Assembly (NCBI RefSeq): GCF_900113305.1
Contig: NZ_FOOW01000001.1
Location: 1 to 64,000 of the forward strand
Direction: 5' to 3'
Length of the DNA stretch: 64,000 bases
Source: Prevotella sp. KH2C16
GTDB taxonomy: Bacteria; Bacteroidota; Bacteroidia; Bacteroidales; Bacteroidaceae
The position numbers and the translations under genes are program-made. Within the stretch, counting starts at the first letter, position 1. The number at the start of each line of letters is the position of its first letter. The notes below the pieces were generated by a model, which was not told where the DNA came from, did not search any database, and saw only the letters and a program-made list of their open reading frames with translations. Positions 24,306-32,783 of the stretch are shown here, piece after piece.

Positions 24306-26649
24306 ATCTTTAGTTCAAGAGGTCCTTACTCGGCAAATTGCCAATGAGGAGGGAGATAACCAAGAACAGACATTTACTCGTATATGTCTGGAGCTTTTGA
24401 GTGAGGCTGGAGAAACAGAAAACACCGATGTGGCTTTCTATGAAAGGGATTTGGGCACGCCAAATCAACAAAAAGTAAATGGTTATGCTATAGCTGACAA
24501 CTATGAAACCGTTGATTTGTTTTTGTCTATATATGAAGGTACGGAAGAGTCTGTAACAATACTTAAAAGAGATATAGAAAATGCGTCAAAACGTTTGATT
24601 AATTTCTTTAGGAATGCTATTTATTCGGACTTTGGTAATGATATTGAAGAGTCTTCTTCAATATTCGAATTTGTCAACACATTAGGCAACTATAAAGAGC
24701 TTAGGGATTCGTTAGTCAGAGTGAATGCCTTTATTCTTACAAACGGGACATATAAGGGGGAAATCCCTGCAAGTAAAGAGATAAGTGGTTATAAAATCTT
24801 TTTTCGAATCGTTGATATCAATTATCTGTATCAAATATCTGAGCAGTCTCATGCTCCCATATTTATTGATTTCAAGGAAGAAGGTTGGAGCGTACCGTGT
24901 CTTCATGCTACGTCTAGTAATTCGGACTATGAAGCATATGTTGCAATTCTTCCTGGCAAATGCCTATCCAGTTTGTATGAACGATATGGTGGACGCCTGC
25001 TGGAACAAAACGTCAGGTCATTCCTGCAATTTACTGGAAAGATTAACAAAGGAATACGCGAGACCATTAAAGAGAAACCACACATGTTCCTAGCCTATAA
25101 CAATGGTATTGCTGCAACAGCTGATGCGATGGAACTTGATGAAGATGGCAGAACCATCAAGAGCATTTCGAATCTTCAGATTGTTAATGGAGGACAAACA
25201 ACTGCCTCAATATATCATACAGAGAAAAAGGATAAGGCAGACATCTCAGACATCTATGTCCAAGTAAAATTCTCCATCGTAAAAAAGAAAGACGATTACG
25301 CAAATATAGTGTCTGCTATTTCAAAGTATGCCAATACTCAGAATAAGGTGAACAACGCAGACTTTTCAGCCAACAATCCAATCCTTGTTGAATTGGAGAA
25401 AGTGTCTCGATACGTAATGACTCCTATTACTCCCGAGAGGTCTATGCAGACGTATTGGTTCTTTGAACGTGCTAGGTCGCAGTACAAGAACATCCGTCAA
25501 AAAGAAGGATTTACCAAGTCAAGGCAAAAAGCATTTGACTTAAAATACCCAAAGAACCAGATGTTCACAAAAGTCGAGCTAGCTAAATACATCAACTGCT
25601 TTGAGGAAGTTTATGAGGGAAGCAAGCTGGTGATTGCACCCCATATTGTGGTAAGAGGCTCAGAAAAGAACTACGCACAGTTTGTTGCTAAAAATCTGCC
25701 TTCCAGTGCAAAGAAAATAACGAATGTGTATTTCGAAGATACCATTGCTAAAGCTATCCTGTTCAAGGCAGCAGATCAGTTGTATGGAACCAAAAGGACG
25801 GGAAACAACATTGGTGAACTAAAATCGGTGGTTGTTCCCTATACTATAGGACTGCTGAGTCATTTGACTGGCGGAAGGATAGACTTGTATCGGATTTGGA
25901 AAAATCAGAAAGTATCGGATACCCTGTCAAATTTTATCTATTCGCTGATGCTACAGGTGAATCCGTTCATCATGAACATTTCGCCATCTAACAACTATCT
26001 GGAATGGGCAAAAAAAGAAGAATGCTGGCTTGCTGTGCGTAATAGCAAGGATTGGAAATATGACTTGGATTCTATAGAAGACGATTTGATTGACCCAGAA
26101 CATCCCGTTGTTCGAAAGGTCACTGTAAATACTGCTGCAGATAACAAATCCGAACATGATTTGAAGGTTGTAAAATCAATACCTTACAAACTATGGCAAA
26201 AATTTGCTGAATGGGGTGCAGAGTCTGGTGAATTGAGCCTAATCTTACAGTCTAAAGCCAAGGAGATTGCAAATGATTTAAAGTATAATCGTAAACTTTC
26301 CTCTGCTAGTGTAGCTCGCGGAATGGCTATTTTTGATAAAGTTTGTGAAGAAAATTATGAACTTTTAGAAGAAATCGACCAATTGCGTGAAGAGGAGCAA
26401 GCGGAAAAGGAACAAAAGGCGAAAGAACGTCAGACCGTCAAAAACATCAATCTTAATGATATTGATATCGATATTGATTTAATAAAAAGAATGGTCGAAT
26501 GGGATAGGAGAAATCGTGTCCTAGAAGACTGGAAGTTCAAGGTCATGCAAGATGTGGCAATTGGACTAAAGCCTTTGAACGAAAAGTTAAAATGGGGTTT
26601 CAAACTCAATCTTAAATTGTTGATTTTAAAAGGTTTTGATGAACTATAG
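24280..26649 (+). CDS. AIPR-family abortive infection phage resistance protein
   Basis: 789 residues. The central region carries the AIPR block: LAYNNGIAATADAM, then ISNLQIVNGGQTTASIYH, then ISKYANTQNKVNNADFSANN. These conserved Asn/Gln-rich motifs define the family named for lactococcal abortive infection proteins, whose biochemical activity is unsettled. A charged helical segment near residues 690-725 precedes the C-terminus. It is the last gene of the defence operon, overlapping the nuclease gene by 26 bp. Confidence 0.85.
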   Translation: MKEIRKFYKSLVQEVLTRQIANEEGDNQEQTFTRICLELLSEAGETENTDVAFYERDLGTPNQQKVNGYAIADNYETVDLFLSIYEGTEESVTILKRDIENASKRLINFFRNAIYSDFGNDIEESSSIFEFVNTLGNYKELRDSLVRVNAFILTNGTYKGEIPASKEISGYKIFFRIVDINYLYQISEQSHAPIFIDFKEEGWSVPCLHATSSNSDYEAYVAILPGKCLSSLYERYGGRLLEQNVRSFLQFTGKINKGIRETIKEKPHMFLAYNNGIAATADAMELDEDGRTIKSISNLQIVNGGQTTASIYHTEKKDKADISDIYVQVKFSIVKKKDDYANIVSAISKYANTQNKVNNADFSANNPILVELEKVSRYVMTPITPERSMQTYWFFERARSQYKNIRQKEGFTKSRQKAFDLKYPKNQMFTKVELAKYINCFEEVYEGSKLVIAPHIVVRGSEKNYAQFVAKNLPSSAKKITNVYFEDTIAKAILFKAADQLYGTKRTGNNIGELKSVVVPYTIGLLSHLTGGRIDLYRIWKNQKVSDTLSNFIYSLMLQVNPFIMNISPSNNYLEWAKKEECWLAVRNSKDWKYDLDSIEDDLIDPEHPVVRKVTVNTAADNKSEHDLKVVKSIPYKLWQKFAEWGAESGELSLILQSKAKEIANDLKYNRKLSSASVARGMAIFDKVCEENYELLEEIDQLREEEQAEKEQKAKERQTVKNINLNDIDIDIDLIKRMVEWDRRNRVLEDWKFKVMQDVAIGLKPLNEKLKWGFKLNLKLLILKGFDEL

Positions 26650-26838
26650 AAAAGATTATTTAATATGGTATTACGATTCAACATAGAGAAGCTTATCGAT
26701 AACAAACATAATAATATTTTACGAATAAAACGTTATATGATTATGCGCAGATATACAATGAAAAAACTATAGCAAAAGCGCAAAGTCGGACCAAGAGAAA
26801 GGAGAAATATAGATTAATGAAAGGGTAGATAAAAGGGT

Positions 26839-27112
26839 AGATTGAGAAGAGCCCCATCGTTGACCTACAAAATGTCTTAGAAGAAAAAATCAAGCAACTC
26901 ACTGAAAGGCAAAAGAATATATTCAATCGGCTGATAGGGACTGGAAAAATGAATGTCCTAGAAAATGTCCTAGAAACATCAGCTTCGCTTGCAACGCATT
27001 TCAAAGTTGATGCAAGGACTATCCGCCGCGACCTAAGCGTTCTACAAACCAAAGGCTTTATCCGTCACGATGGGCCAGATAGGGGTGGACGCTGGGTTGT
27101 TATAAAGGGATA
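26839..27112 (+). pseudogene. C-terminal winged-helix remnant of an ATP-binding/regulator protein
   Basis: Translation from 26839 gives a stretch with LTERQKNIFNRLIG followed by VDARTIRRDLSVLQTKGFIR and GPDRGGRWVV, ending at TAA. This is the C-terminal winged helix seen at the end of RecG/AlbA-type ATP-binding proteins in Bacteroidales. An in-frame TAG lies just upstream and no proper start or N-terminal domain exists, so it is a fragment near the right end of element A. Confidence 0.65.
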
Positions 27113-27178
27113 ATTGTGTGTTTCTTCAGAAAGCTTACTCGTATTACTGATATTACTGAATAATATGCCGAAAAATGA

Positions 27179-27288
27179 TTTGCGAACAAAAATAATGGGA
27201 TTTGCGAACAAAATGAGTGAATCAATTATTGCAGAAAGATTATATTGGTGTTCGCGAAATGTAATTTTGTTCGCAAATTGTTCGCAAA
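27179..27288. repeat. TTGTTCGCAAA repeats at the right end of element A (right arm sites)
   Basis: Direct copies lie at 27267-27277 and 27278-27288 (11-bp step), inverted copies at 27179-27189 and 27201-27211, and a degenerate GTTCGCGAA at 27250-27258. They are the same motif as at 1823-1854 beside the element A integrase. The shared motif links this end to that integrase. Confidence 0.75.
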
Positions 27289-27299
27289 ACAAAGAAAAA

Positions 27300-27324
27300 G
27301 GAGCTACATTTTTGATGTAACTCC
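27300..27324 (-). terminator. tRNA-type terminator copy at the A/B junction
   Basis: GGAGCTACA pairs with TGTAACTCC, followed by CTTGATTTTCA and then the tRNA fragment. The same hairpin with small changes lies at 54685-54706 downstream of the intact tRNA-Met, so the terminator is part of the duplicated attachment region. Confidence 0.65.
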
Positions 27325-27336
27325 TTGATTTTCAAT

Positions 27337-27379
27337 GTGGACCAGCCAGGGCTTGAACCTGGGACCTCCAGATTATGAG
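27337..27379. repeat. Junction att copy between elements A and B: 3' part of tRNA-Met
   Basis: 43 bp identical to 54720-54762 and 1651-1693; divergence starts after GATTATGAG. It serves as the right end of element A and the left end of element B. The absent 5' half shows it is an attachment-site remnant, not a tRNA gene. Confidence 0.9.
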
Positions 27380-27494
27380 GCTATTTGGTATATATTCCAT
27401 AAAATTACAAATAATTACAAATGCTTGAAAATAAATGAGTTATATTATTTGTATATTCCAAGAAATATCGTAAATTTGCAGCAGTTTTCAGATT

Positions 27495-27581
27495 TGAATT
27501 TCACGTGAATTTCACGCTTTTCTTTCTGAAATACTAGTAAATAAAGGATTTATTGCATTTATGAAGACAGTGAATTTCACG
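27495..27581. repeat. TGAATTTCACG repeats with 11-bp period (left arm sites of element B)
   Basis: Copies lie at 27495-27505 and 27506-27516, directly adjacent, and a third at 27571-27581 inside codons 4-7 of the integrase gene. The motif differs from that of element A but the 11-bp phasing is the same. Confidence 0.75.
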
Positions 27582-29039
27582 CAAAAGACGAAAAATGAAA
27601 GTAGAGGTTACACGAGTAGAGGTGACACGAGCCTCGATAAGTTTAATTCCTCTAATGGGCAAGTCTATGGTACACTGACTTTGGACACAAGGCGTTCTAT
27701 AGATGGTGATATGTTCCCTGTTGCCGTTCGTGTTGCCTATGGCGGGAAAAGTATTTATCTGCGTATAGGCAAGAAATTCACAAAAGAAGATTGGATGAAT
27801 CTTTGTGAATGTGAGAAGCAAGCCCGTAACAAAAGGGCAATAGAGCGTAAAGAGTTGAAGGCGCAGATGGATAAAGTTGCTTTAATCGTGAACCATCTAA
27901 TTGAAGAAAACACATTCAGTTTACAAAAGGTAAAACAGATACACCAAGGGAGGAGGGAAGATGATAGTTCCATTTACTCAATCTGGGAATCTTTTATTGC
28001 GTCAAAGCGTGATGAGGGCAAGGCAGGAACAGCTCGGTGCAGTGAGGATATATTAAAGAGGTTTGTACGAGATATGGGAAAAGATGTGGCTTTAAGTGAT
28101 ATAAGTCATAACTTTATTCTGGATTGGGTAAAAGTAATGAAGAAGAATAGTCTTAGCACAACATCCATTGGAATATCATTGCGTACATTCCGCACCATTG
28201 TAAATATCTGCATTGACCGTGGCTTGATTAAAGGAAGTACCAAAGAAATGTTCAAAGACACGGGCTACAATAAGGTGTGTAGTCGCAAGCATGAGTTCAT
28301 TGATGTTCCTACCATGAAAATGCTTTATGACTTTTGGGAAAGAGACGAAGCCAAAGACGAAACAGGCAAGGAGTTATTCTTTCCAAAAGAGAAACACGCT
28401 GTCTTTCGTGATTTAGGGCTGTTCCTATTTATGTATCTTGGTGATGGGCAAAATTTGGCAGACACCTTGCGACTTACTTATGACAGTTGGTATTTTGCCA
28501 CTCGTGGTAAGCAACTCCGCTTCCTGCGTCATAAGACGAGAGACAGAAACGAGAGTGCCAGTGAGGTAATCTTCCCTATTACCCCAGAACTGCAAAAGAT
28601 AATAGACAAGTATGGCAACGAGCCTAAACTTGATAAGCGAGTGTTCCCGATTATGAGCGAATGGATAACCCCAGACCAAGAAGTGTGGGTTATCCAACGA
28701 TATAACCGCTATATTCGTGAGCACATGGCAAAGGTTGCAGAACTTCTTGGCATGGAACAGCGACCATCATCTACTTGGGCTCGACATAGTTTCGCCACCA
28801 ATCTGAATAATTCTGGTCTAGTACCATACAAATATATTAGTGATAGTATGGGACACAGTGGCAATGGAGATATAACATCCAACTATATTGGTGCCTATCC
28901 TTTGGATAAGATGTTGGAATATAATTGGTACCTTTTGAACGAAGAAAGACAAAACAAAGCTACTGATAAGCAAATGGTCTTGGAACTATTGAAGAATATG
29001 AGCGAAAAGGATAGAAAAGAATTGCTTGCATCTTTGTAA
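27561..29039 (+). CDS. Tyrosine recombinase / integrase of element B
   Basis: 492 residues, homologous along its length to the element A integrase (for example WARHSFATNL and DSMGHS followed by a Tyr in SNYIGAYPLD). It lacks a classical first Arg and has WAR in place of H-x-x-R, like its paralogue. An unusual feature is that one putative arm-type repeat lies within the start of its own coding sequence, so binding could repress it. It would recombine the element into the same tRNA-Met 3' end. A strong hairpin follows. Confidence 0.9.
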   Translation: MKTVNFTQKTKNESRGYTSRGDTSLDKFNSSNGQVYGTLTLDTRRSIDGDMFPVAVRVAYGGKSIYLRIGKKFTKEDWMNLCECEKQARNKRAIERKELKAQMDKVALIVNHLIEENTFSLQKVKQIHQGRREDDSSIYSIWESFIASKRDEGKAGTARCSEDILKRFVRDMGKDVALSDISHNFILDWVKVMKKNSLSTTSIGISLRTFRTIVNICIDRGLIKGSTKEMFKDTGYNKVCSRKHEFIDVPTMKMLYDFWERDEAKDETGKELFFPKEKHAVFRDLGLFLFMYLGDGQNLADTLRLTYDSWYFATRGKQLRFLRHKTRDRNESASEVIFPITPELQKIIDKYGNEPKLDKRVFPIMSEWITPDQEVWVIQRYNRYIREHMAKVAELLGMEQRPSSTWARHSFATNLNNSGLVPYKYISDSMGHSGNGDITSNYIGAYPLDKMLEYNWYLLNEERQNKATDKQMVLELLKNMSEKDRKELLASL

Positions 29040-29049
29040 CGAACGAGTT

Positions 29050-29089
29050 GATTTGAAAAATATGCCACAGGTGGCACTTTTTTCAAATC
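29050..29089. terminator. Terminator after the element B integrase
   Basis: GATTTGAAAA at 29050-29059 pairs with TTTTCAAATC at 29080-29089, with an inner GCCAC/GTGGC stem. It is long and strong in both directions. Confidence 0.75.
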
Positions 29090-29116
29090 GTATGTCTTGT
29101 TTTAAAATAAATAATG

Positions 29117-29150
29117 TATCTTTGCCATTAAAAAAGTGCCCCATGGGGCA
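29117..29150 (+). promoter_or_regulatory. Promoter and 14-bp palindromic operator of the AAA/DUF4143 gene
   Basis: A -7 box TATCTTTG lies at 29117-29124, followed by the perfect palindrome TGCCCCATGGGGCA at 29137-29150, only 12 bp before the ATG. A repressor bound there would block early transcription or translation. Confidence 0.6.
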
Positions 29151-29162
29151 GAAAATTAAAAT

Positions 29163-30416
29163 ATGAGAACAACAATTCCCAGAGATGTCTATTTGAAACA
29201 GTTGATTGACGGACGAGAAAATGGTTTTATTAAAGTAATCACAGGTATGCGAAGGTGTGGCAAGTCCACACTTTTACAAGTTCTTTTTCGTGATTATTTG
29301 ATGAAACAGAACATACCTGCTGATCACATTATCTCTATTGCTTTGGATGACCGCATCAATCAAAAGCTAAGAAACCCTGACGTTTTGTTGGCATATATTC
29401 GCCAGCAAGTCAAGGATAACCAGTTGTATTTTATACTTATGGATGAAATACAGATGGTAGATGAGTTTATGGATGTTCTAAACAGCTTGTTGCATATTGA
29501 GAATGTGGATGTCTATGTAACAGGCAGCAATTCTCATTTCCTCTCTAATGACATAGTTACAGAGTTTCGGGATAGAAGCGATGAAATACACATGTATCCA
29601 TTCTCTTTCCATGAGTATTATGCAGCCGTAGGCGGGGATAAGCAAGGGGCATGGAAAGACTATTATACCTACGGTGGATTACCTCACGTATTGACCTTAG
29701 TAGGTGATAAGAAGAAAAGCGACTACCTATATAATGTTTATCGCAAAACATACTTGACGGATATAAAAGAACGGCATGAAATTAAGGAACATGAGTTTCA
29801 GGAATTGGCAAAGATGCTGTCTTCTTTTATAGGTTCATCCTGCAATCCGAACAAATTGACCAATACCTTTAAAAGTAAAGAGAATGTTGATTTGTCCTAT
29901 CCCACAGTAGTAAAGTACATTTCCTACCTAAAAGACTCCTTTCTGATAGAAGAAGCAGAACGTTATGATATCAAGGGACGTAAATACATTGGCTCCTTGT
30001 CCAAATATTATTTTTGTGATTTGGGGGTAAGAAATTCCATTTTGAATTTCCGTCAACAAGAAGAAAATCATATTATGGAGAATGTTCTCTATAATGAGTT
30101 GCGAACGAGAGGTTATAATGTAGATGTCGGCATGGTAGATGTTAAGCGAAAAATTGACGGGAAGAGCATCCGCAAGCAATACGAGGTTGATTTCGTGGTG
30201 AATGAGGGAAGCAACAGGTACTATATTCAGTCTGCTTTTGCCATGCCCAACATTGAAAAGGAGCGTCAGGAAAAGACTTCTTTTTCATTTATCAATGACT
30301 CCTTCAAGAAAATTATCGTCGTGAAAGATGATATTAAGCCTAAACGGGACGAACAAGGAATCGTAACCATAGGCTTGCTCGATTTTCTGTTGAATAAGGA
30401 TAGCTTAAAACTATAA
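29163..30416 (+). CDS. AAA-type ATPase with DUF4143 C-terminal domain
   Basis: 417 residues. Walker A is GMRRCGKSTLL at about residue 28, Walker B FILMDEIQMV at about 95, and a sensor-like VTGSNSHFLS at 122. The C-terminal half (ENVLYNELRTRGYNVDVG and KQYEVDFVV) is the DUF4143 nuclease-like domain with the E..D..V pattern of a restriction-type fold. Such stand-alone ATPases are common in prokaryotes with unclear roles, possibly defence or toxin-like. Here it is an accessory gene between the integrase and the mobilization block, with its own promoter. Confidence 0.85.
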   Translation: MRTTIPRDVYLKQLIDGRENGFIKVITGMRRCGKSTLLQVLFRDYLMKQNIPADHIISIALDDRINQKLRNPDVLLAYIRQQVKDNQLYFILMDEIQMVDEFMDVLNSLLHIENVDVYVTGSNSHFLSNDIVTEFRDRSDEIHMYPFSFHEYYAAVGGDKQGAWKDYYTYGGLPHVLTLVGDKKKSDYLYNVYRKTYLTDIKERHEIKEHEFQELAKMLSSFIGSSCNPNKLTNTFKSKENVDLSYPTVVKYISYLKDSFLIEEAERYDIKGRKYIGSLSKYYFCDLGVRNSILNFRQQEENHIMENVLYNELRTRGYNVDVGMVDVKRKIDGKSIRKQYEVDFVVNEGSNRYYIQSAFAMPNIEKERQEKTSFSFINDSFKKIIVVKDDIKPKRDEQGIVTIGLLDFLLNKDSLKL

Positions 30417-30423
30417 CTTGATT

Positions 30424-31254
30424 ATGGGAGCAGAACATAAAGGAGATTTGCTGATATGGTACCAAGCCAACAAGGTACCTGCAGACCGCATCATCAATGA
30501 CCTGAAGAAGCAGTCGCTTGAGGCGGTGATGCACCTCTATGCCTATACTGCCAAATCATTGGAACTGGAACATATTGTGAGCCAGAGGAACTTCCCCTTT
30601 CTGTTTTCCAACAATTACACGAGAGTTGGTGATACTATTGTAACAGCGATAGTATTTCTGCTCAGTGAGGGGAACATGAATTTTCTTCGTCCAAACAGGA
30701 TAAGGAATACATTAAAGTACTGGCTATTTTATGGCAATCTGTACGAAACGACTGTCTCAAAAATCATCGTCAAGACTGATGAAGCCCGTGAACGATTGGA
30801 GAAGAACTCCTATTCCGATTTACAGCAGCAATTGGTTGAGACCAGCGTCCAAAATGGAATTAAGACACAGCATGATTGGGACAAATTCTTTGGCATTGAA
30901 ATTTCGGAAGATGACGAAGATGGCGCAGTAACAGAAAGAAAAGTTAAACAAATCCCAGCCGAACTTCAAACGGAAGCTGCCAGACAGATTCTTGACAAGG
31001 CAATTTCGTTGGGGTTATGTGATAATGAATATCACTGGCAAAAGACAAACTCCCTGTTGGCCTATTTCGCTGATTGTGCCTGTGAACATTTGAAGCTATC
31101 CAAAGCGGAGCAGGACGGCAAGAAGAAAACATATTGGAAGCCTTTTGAAACCTTGTTCGGTGTTTCCGGGCTGGCCAATTACAAGAACACCTATACCAAC
31201 AAGACGGGTAAGCTGCCCATTGACCATGAAATTGTGGAATCTATATTCCGCTAA
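30424..31254 (+). CDS. Conserved hypothetical protein of Bacteroidales mobile elements
   Basis: 276 residues from the ATG at 30424. I do not recognise a characterized domain. The second half (TNSLLAYFADCACEHLKL, then WKPFETLFGVSGLANYKNTY) looks like the C-terminal block of element-encoded hypothetical proteins in Bacteroides, which supports an element backbone role. It follows the ATPase gene by 7 bp and is closed by a terminator at 31269. Confidence 0.6.
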   Translation: MGAEHKGDLLIWYQANKVPADRIINDLKKQSLEAVMHLYAYTAKSLELEHIVSQRNFPFLFSNNYTRVGDTIVTAIVFLLSEGNMNFLRPNRIRNTLKYWLFYGNLYETTVSKIIVKTDEARERLEKNSYSDLQQQLVETSVQNGIKTQHDWDKFFGIEISEDDEDGAVTERKVKQIPAELQTEAARQILDKAISLGLCDNEYHWQKTNSLLAYFADCACEHLKLSKAEQDGKKKTYWKPFETLFGVSGLANYKNTYTNKTGKLPIDHEIVESIFR

Positions 31255-31268
31255 AAGAAGAAACCCAT

Positions 31269-31297
31269 AGCCCGTGTAAGCCAATCTTGCATGGGCT
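31269..31297 (+). terminator. Terminator after the hypothetical gene
   Basis: AGCCCGTG at 31269-31276 pairs with CATGGGCT at 31290-31297 and is followed by a run of T. This is a typical intrinsic terminator. Confidence 0.75.
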
Positions 31298-31359
31298 TTT
31301 TTATCCATTTTCCTTACTATACAAGCATACCAATCCCATTTGGGAAGGATACACATATA

Positions 31360-31422
31360 CCCATATAGGCATCATGTGATACCTATATGGGCATAATGCC
31401 ATGTAATTCCATGATACTTTTG
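31360..31422 (+). promoter_or_regulatory. Inverted repeat and promoter ahead of the excisionase-type gene
   Basis: CCCATATAGG (31360-31369) and CCTATATGGG (31382-31391) form a perfect 10-bp inverted repeat with a 12-bp spacer. A -7 box TACTTTTG follows at 31415-31422, 26 bp before the HTH gene. The repeat sits near the -33 region and is a good operator candidate. Confidence 0.6.
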
Positions 31423-31447
31423 CAGCAAACTTTTAAAACCAAGAAAC

Positions 31448-31744
31448 ATGCAAGGAAATTTCATCATGCTGCAAAAGGAAGACCTCAAGGAGGCCATTGC
31501 AGAAGTATTGGAGACAATGGTGGGCAAGAATCTGCTGAAAGAGCCAACCCCGGTAGAATCCACCGAGTATTACACCCGTGACGAGCTGTGCGCCCGTCTG
31601 CACATTACCTATACCACATTGTGGCGCATGGAGAAACGTGGCGTCATCCATGTCCATAAGATTGGAAGGCGCAACCTGTATTCCAAGCAGGAAGTGGACG
31701 CACTGATAGCAAATGGACTTTCTTCTGATTCTGTAAGCAGGTAG
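31448..31744 (+). CDS. HTH_17 (excisionase-type) DNA-binding protein
   Basis: 98 residues: a helical N-terminus, then a MerR-like winged HTH (YYTRDELCARLHITYTTLWR followed by MEKRGVIHVHKIGRRNLYSK). It is equivalent in place to the 15302 gene of element A. It lies 1 bp before the RepA-like ATPase gene and probably controls excision or replication of element B. This block (31.4-35.1 kb) is visibly more GC-rich than the flanking element genes. Confidence 0.8.
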   Translation: MQGNFIMLQKEDLKEAIAEVLETMVGKNLLKEPTPVESTEYYTRDELCARLHITYTTLWRMEKRGVIHVHKIGRRNLYSKQEVDALIANGLSSDSVSR

Positions 31745-31745
31745 T

Positions 31746-32726
31746 ATGACCATGGCAGAACTTAGCAAGAACATCTCCAAACCGCCAGAGGTGGATTATA
31801 TCCTTTCCTCTTTTCAGCAGTTGCAGGAACAGGGAGCTGTTGATGCCGGTGGCTTTCATGTGGCGGCCATGAACGACTGCCTGAAAGCGGCCAAATTGTT
31901 GCCGCCTCTTGTAGTCCTCTATCCCAACATTGTCCTCGAAGGTGATCTCTGCATCATCTTCGGACAGTCGGGTATCGGCAAGACCATCTTCGCCATGCAG
32001 GTGGCAAGGGATATTGCCGCACAGGGGAAGCGCGTGCTCTATGCCGACTTTGAAATGACGCTGCGTCAGCTGGCCCTGCGGTACGAGGTTCCGAACTTTC
32101 CTCCCACCTTCTTCCGTGCGGAGATGGACAGGGACAATCTCGTTGATGATGTATTGAAGGGAATAGAAAAAGCAGCCGTGGCGAATCTTGCGGAAGTGGT
32201 GTTCATCGACAACATTACCGCCCTCAGCCAGTCGCTCGACAAAAGCTCTGACGCGGGCTCGCTCATGGCCTCGCTGAACGCCTTGAAACGGAAGTATAAC
32301 TGGACGCTGGTCGTCCTCAACCATGTGCCCAAGATGTTCTCCGGTTCGGTCCCTCTTTCCCTGTCGGCCATACAGGGCTCCGCAAAACTCAATCAGCTGA
32401 TAGACGATGCCGTGGGGCTGGGACGGTCAAGCCGTGACAAGTCGCTGGTCTATGTGAAGCAGTGCAAGTGGCGCAACGGCGAAGTTGTGCTCGATGCCGA
32501 CAATGTGGCTCTGTATGAGCGGGCCAAGAACAAGGACGGCAATCTTTGCTTTACCTTTCGTGGCTATGACACGGAGGCCGCCCATCTGGAAACGACATCT
32601 ACCAGCGGGCGTGAGGAGCTGAAATCAAGGGTCAGGGATTTGTCCTCGCAGGGCATGAAGCAGCAGGACATAGCCAAGGAATGCGGTATCACCCAGAGCA
32701 AGGTGTCAAGGCTTCTGAAAGGCTGA
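31746..32726 (+). CDS. RepA-like hexameric helicase / AAA ATPase
   Basis: 326 residues. Walker A is IIFGQSGIGKTIFA near residue 75, Walker B VVFIDNITAL near 158, and a C-terminal HTH is present (GMKQQDIAKECGITQSKVSR). This layout fits RepA/AAA_25-type proteins of mobilizable elements, which load or unwind at a replication origin. An alternative ATG at 31752 would remove two residues. It is coupled to the HTH gene and ends 9 bp before a large inverted repeat. Confidence 0.85.
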   Translation: MTMAELSKNISKPPEVDYILSSFQQLQEQGAVDAGGFHVAAMNDCLKAAKLLPPLVVLYPNIVLEGDLCIIFGQSGIGKTIFAMQVARDIAAQGKRVLYADFEMTLRQLALRYEVPNFPPTFFRAEMDRDNLVDDVLKGIEKAAVANLAEVVFIDNITALSQSLDKSSDAGSLMASLNALKRKYNWTLVVLNHVPKMFSGSVPLSLSAIQGSAKLNQLIDDAVGLGRSSRDKSLVYVKQCKWRNGEVVLDADNVALYERAKNKDGNLCFTFRGYDTEAAHLETTSTSGREELKSRVRDLSSQGMKQQDIAKECGITQSKVSRLLKG

Positions 32727-32734
32727 TTATTCAC

Positions 32735-32779
32735 TTTATGCAGTTTATGCAATATGCATAAGTGCATAAACTGCATAAA
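32735..32779. repeat. 17-bp perfect inverted repeat
   Basis: TTTATGCAGTTTATGCA (32735-32751) and TGCATAAACTGCATAAA (32763-32779) are exact complements with an 11-bp spacer that itself contains ATGCATA. TGCATAAA words are repeated within each arm. Placement after the RepA-like gene fits an iteron-like origin or operator; terminator function is also possible. Confidence 0.65.
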
Positions 32780-32783
32780 ACGC

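Larger units (their letters stand above)
1651..27379. mobile_element. Element A: integrative mobilizable element with HipBST, tRNA array, RNA ligase and MORC/Z1 defence operon
   Basis: The element is bounded by tRNA-Met 3' fragments at 1651-1699 and 27337-27379. Its integrase sits next to the left end. TTGTTCGCAAA repeats occur just inside the left end (1823-1854) and again just inside the right end (27179-27288), which ties both ends to one recombinase. Internal genes include a MobV-type relaxase and primase-type genes but no visible conjugation apparatus, so it is probably mobilized in trans. Its cargo is a toxin-antitoxin operon, eight tRNAs, an RNA ligase operon and a defence operon. Confidence 0.85.

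Noticed and set aside
27337..27379. tRNA-Met fragments at 1651 and 27337 as real tRNA genes
   Set aside because: Both lack the 5' half, so they are attachment-site duplications.
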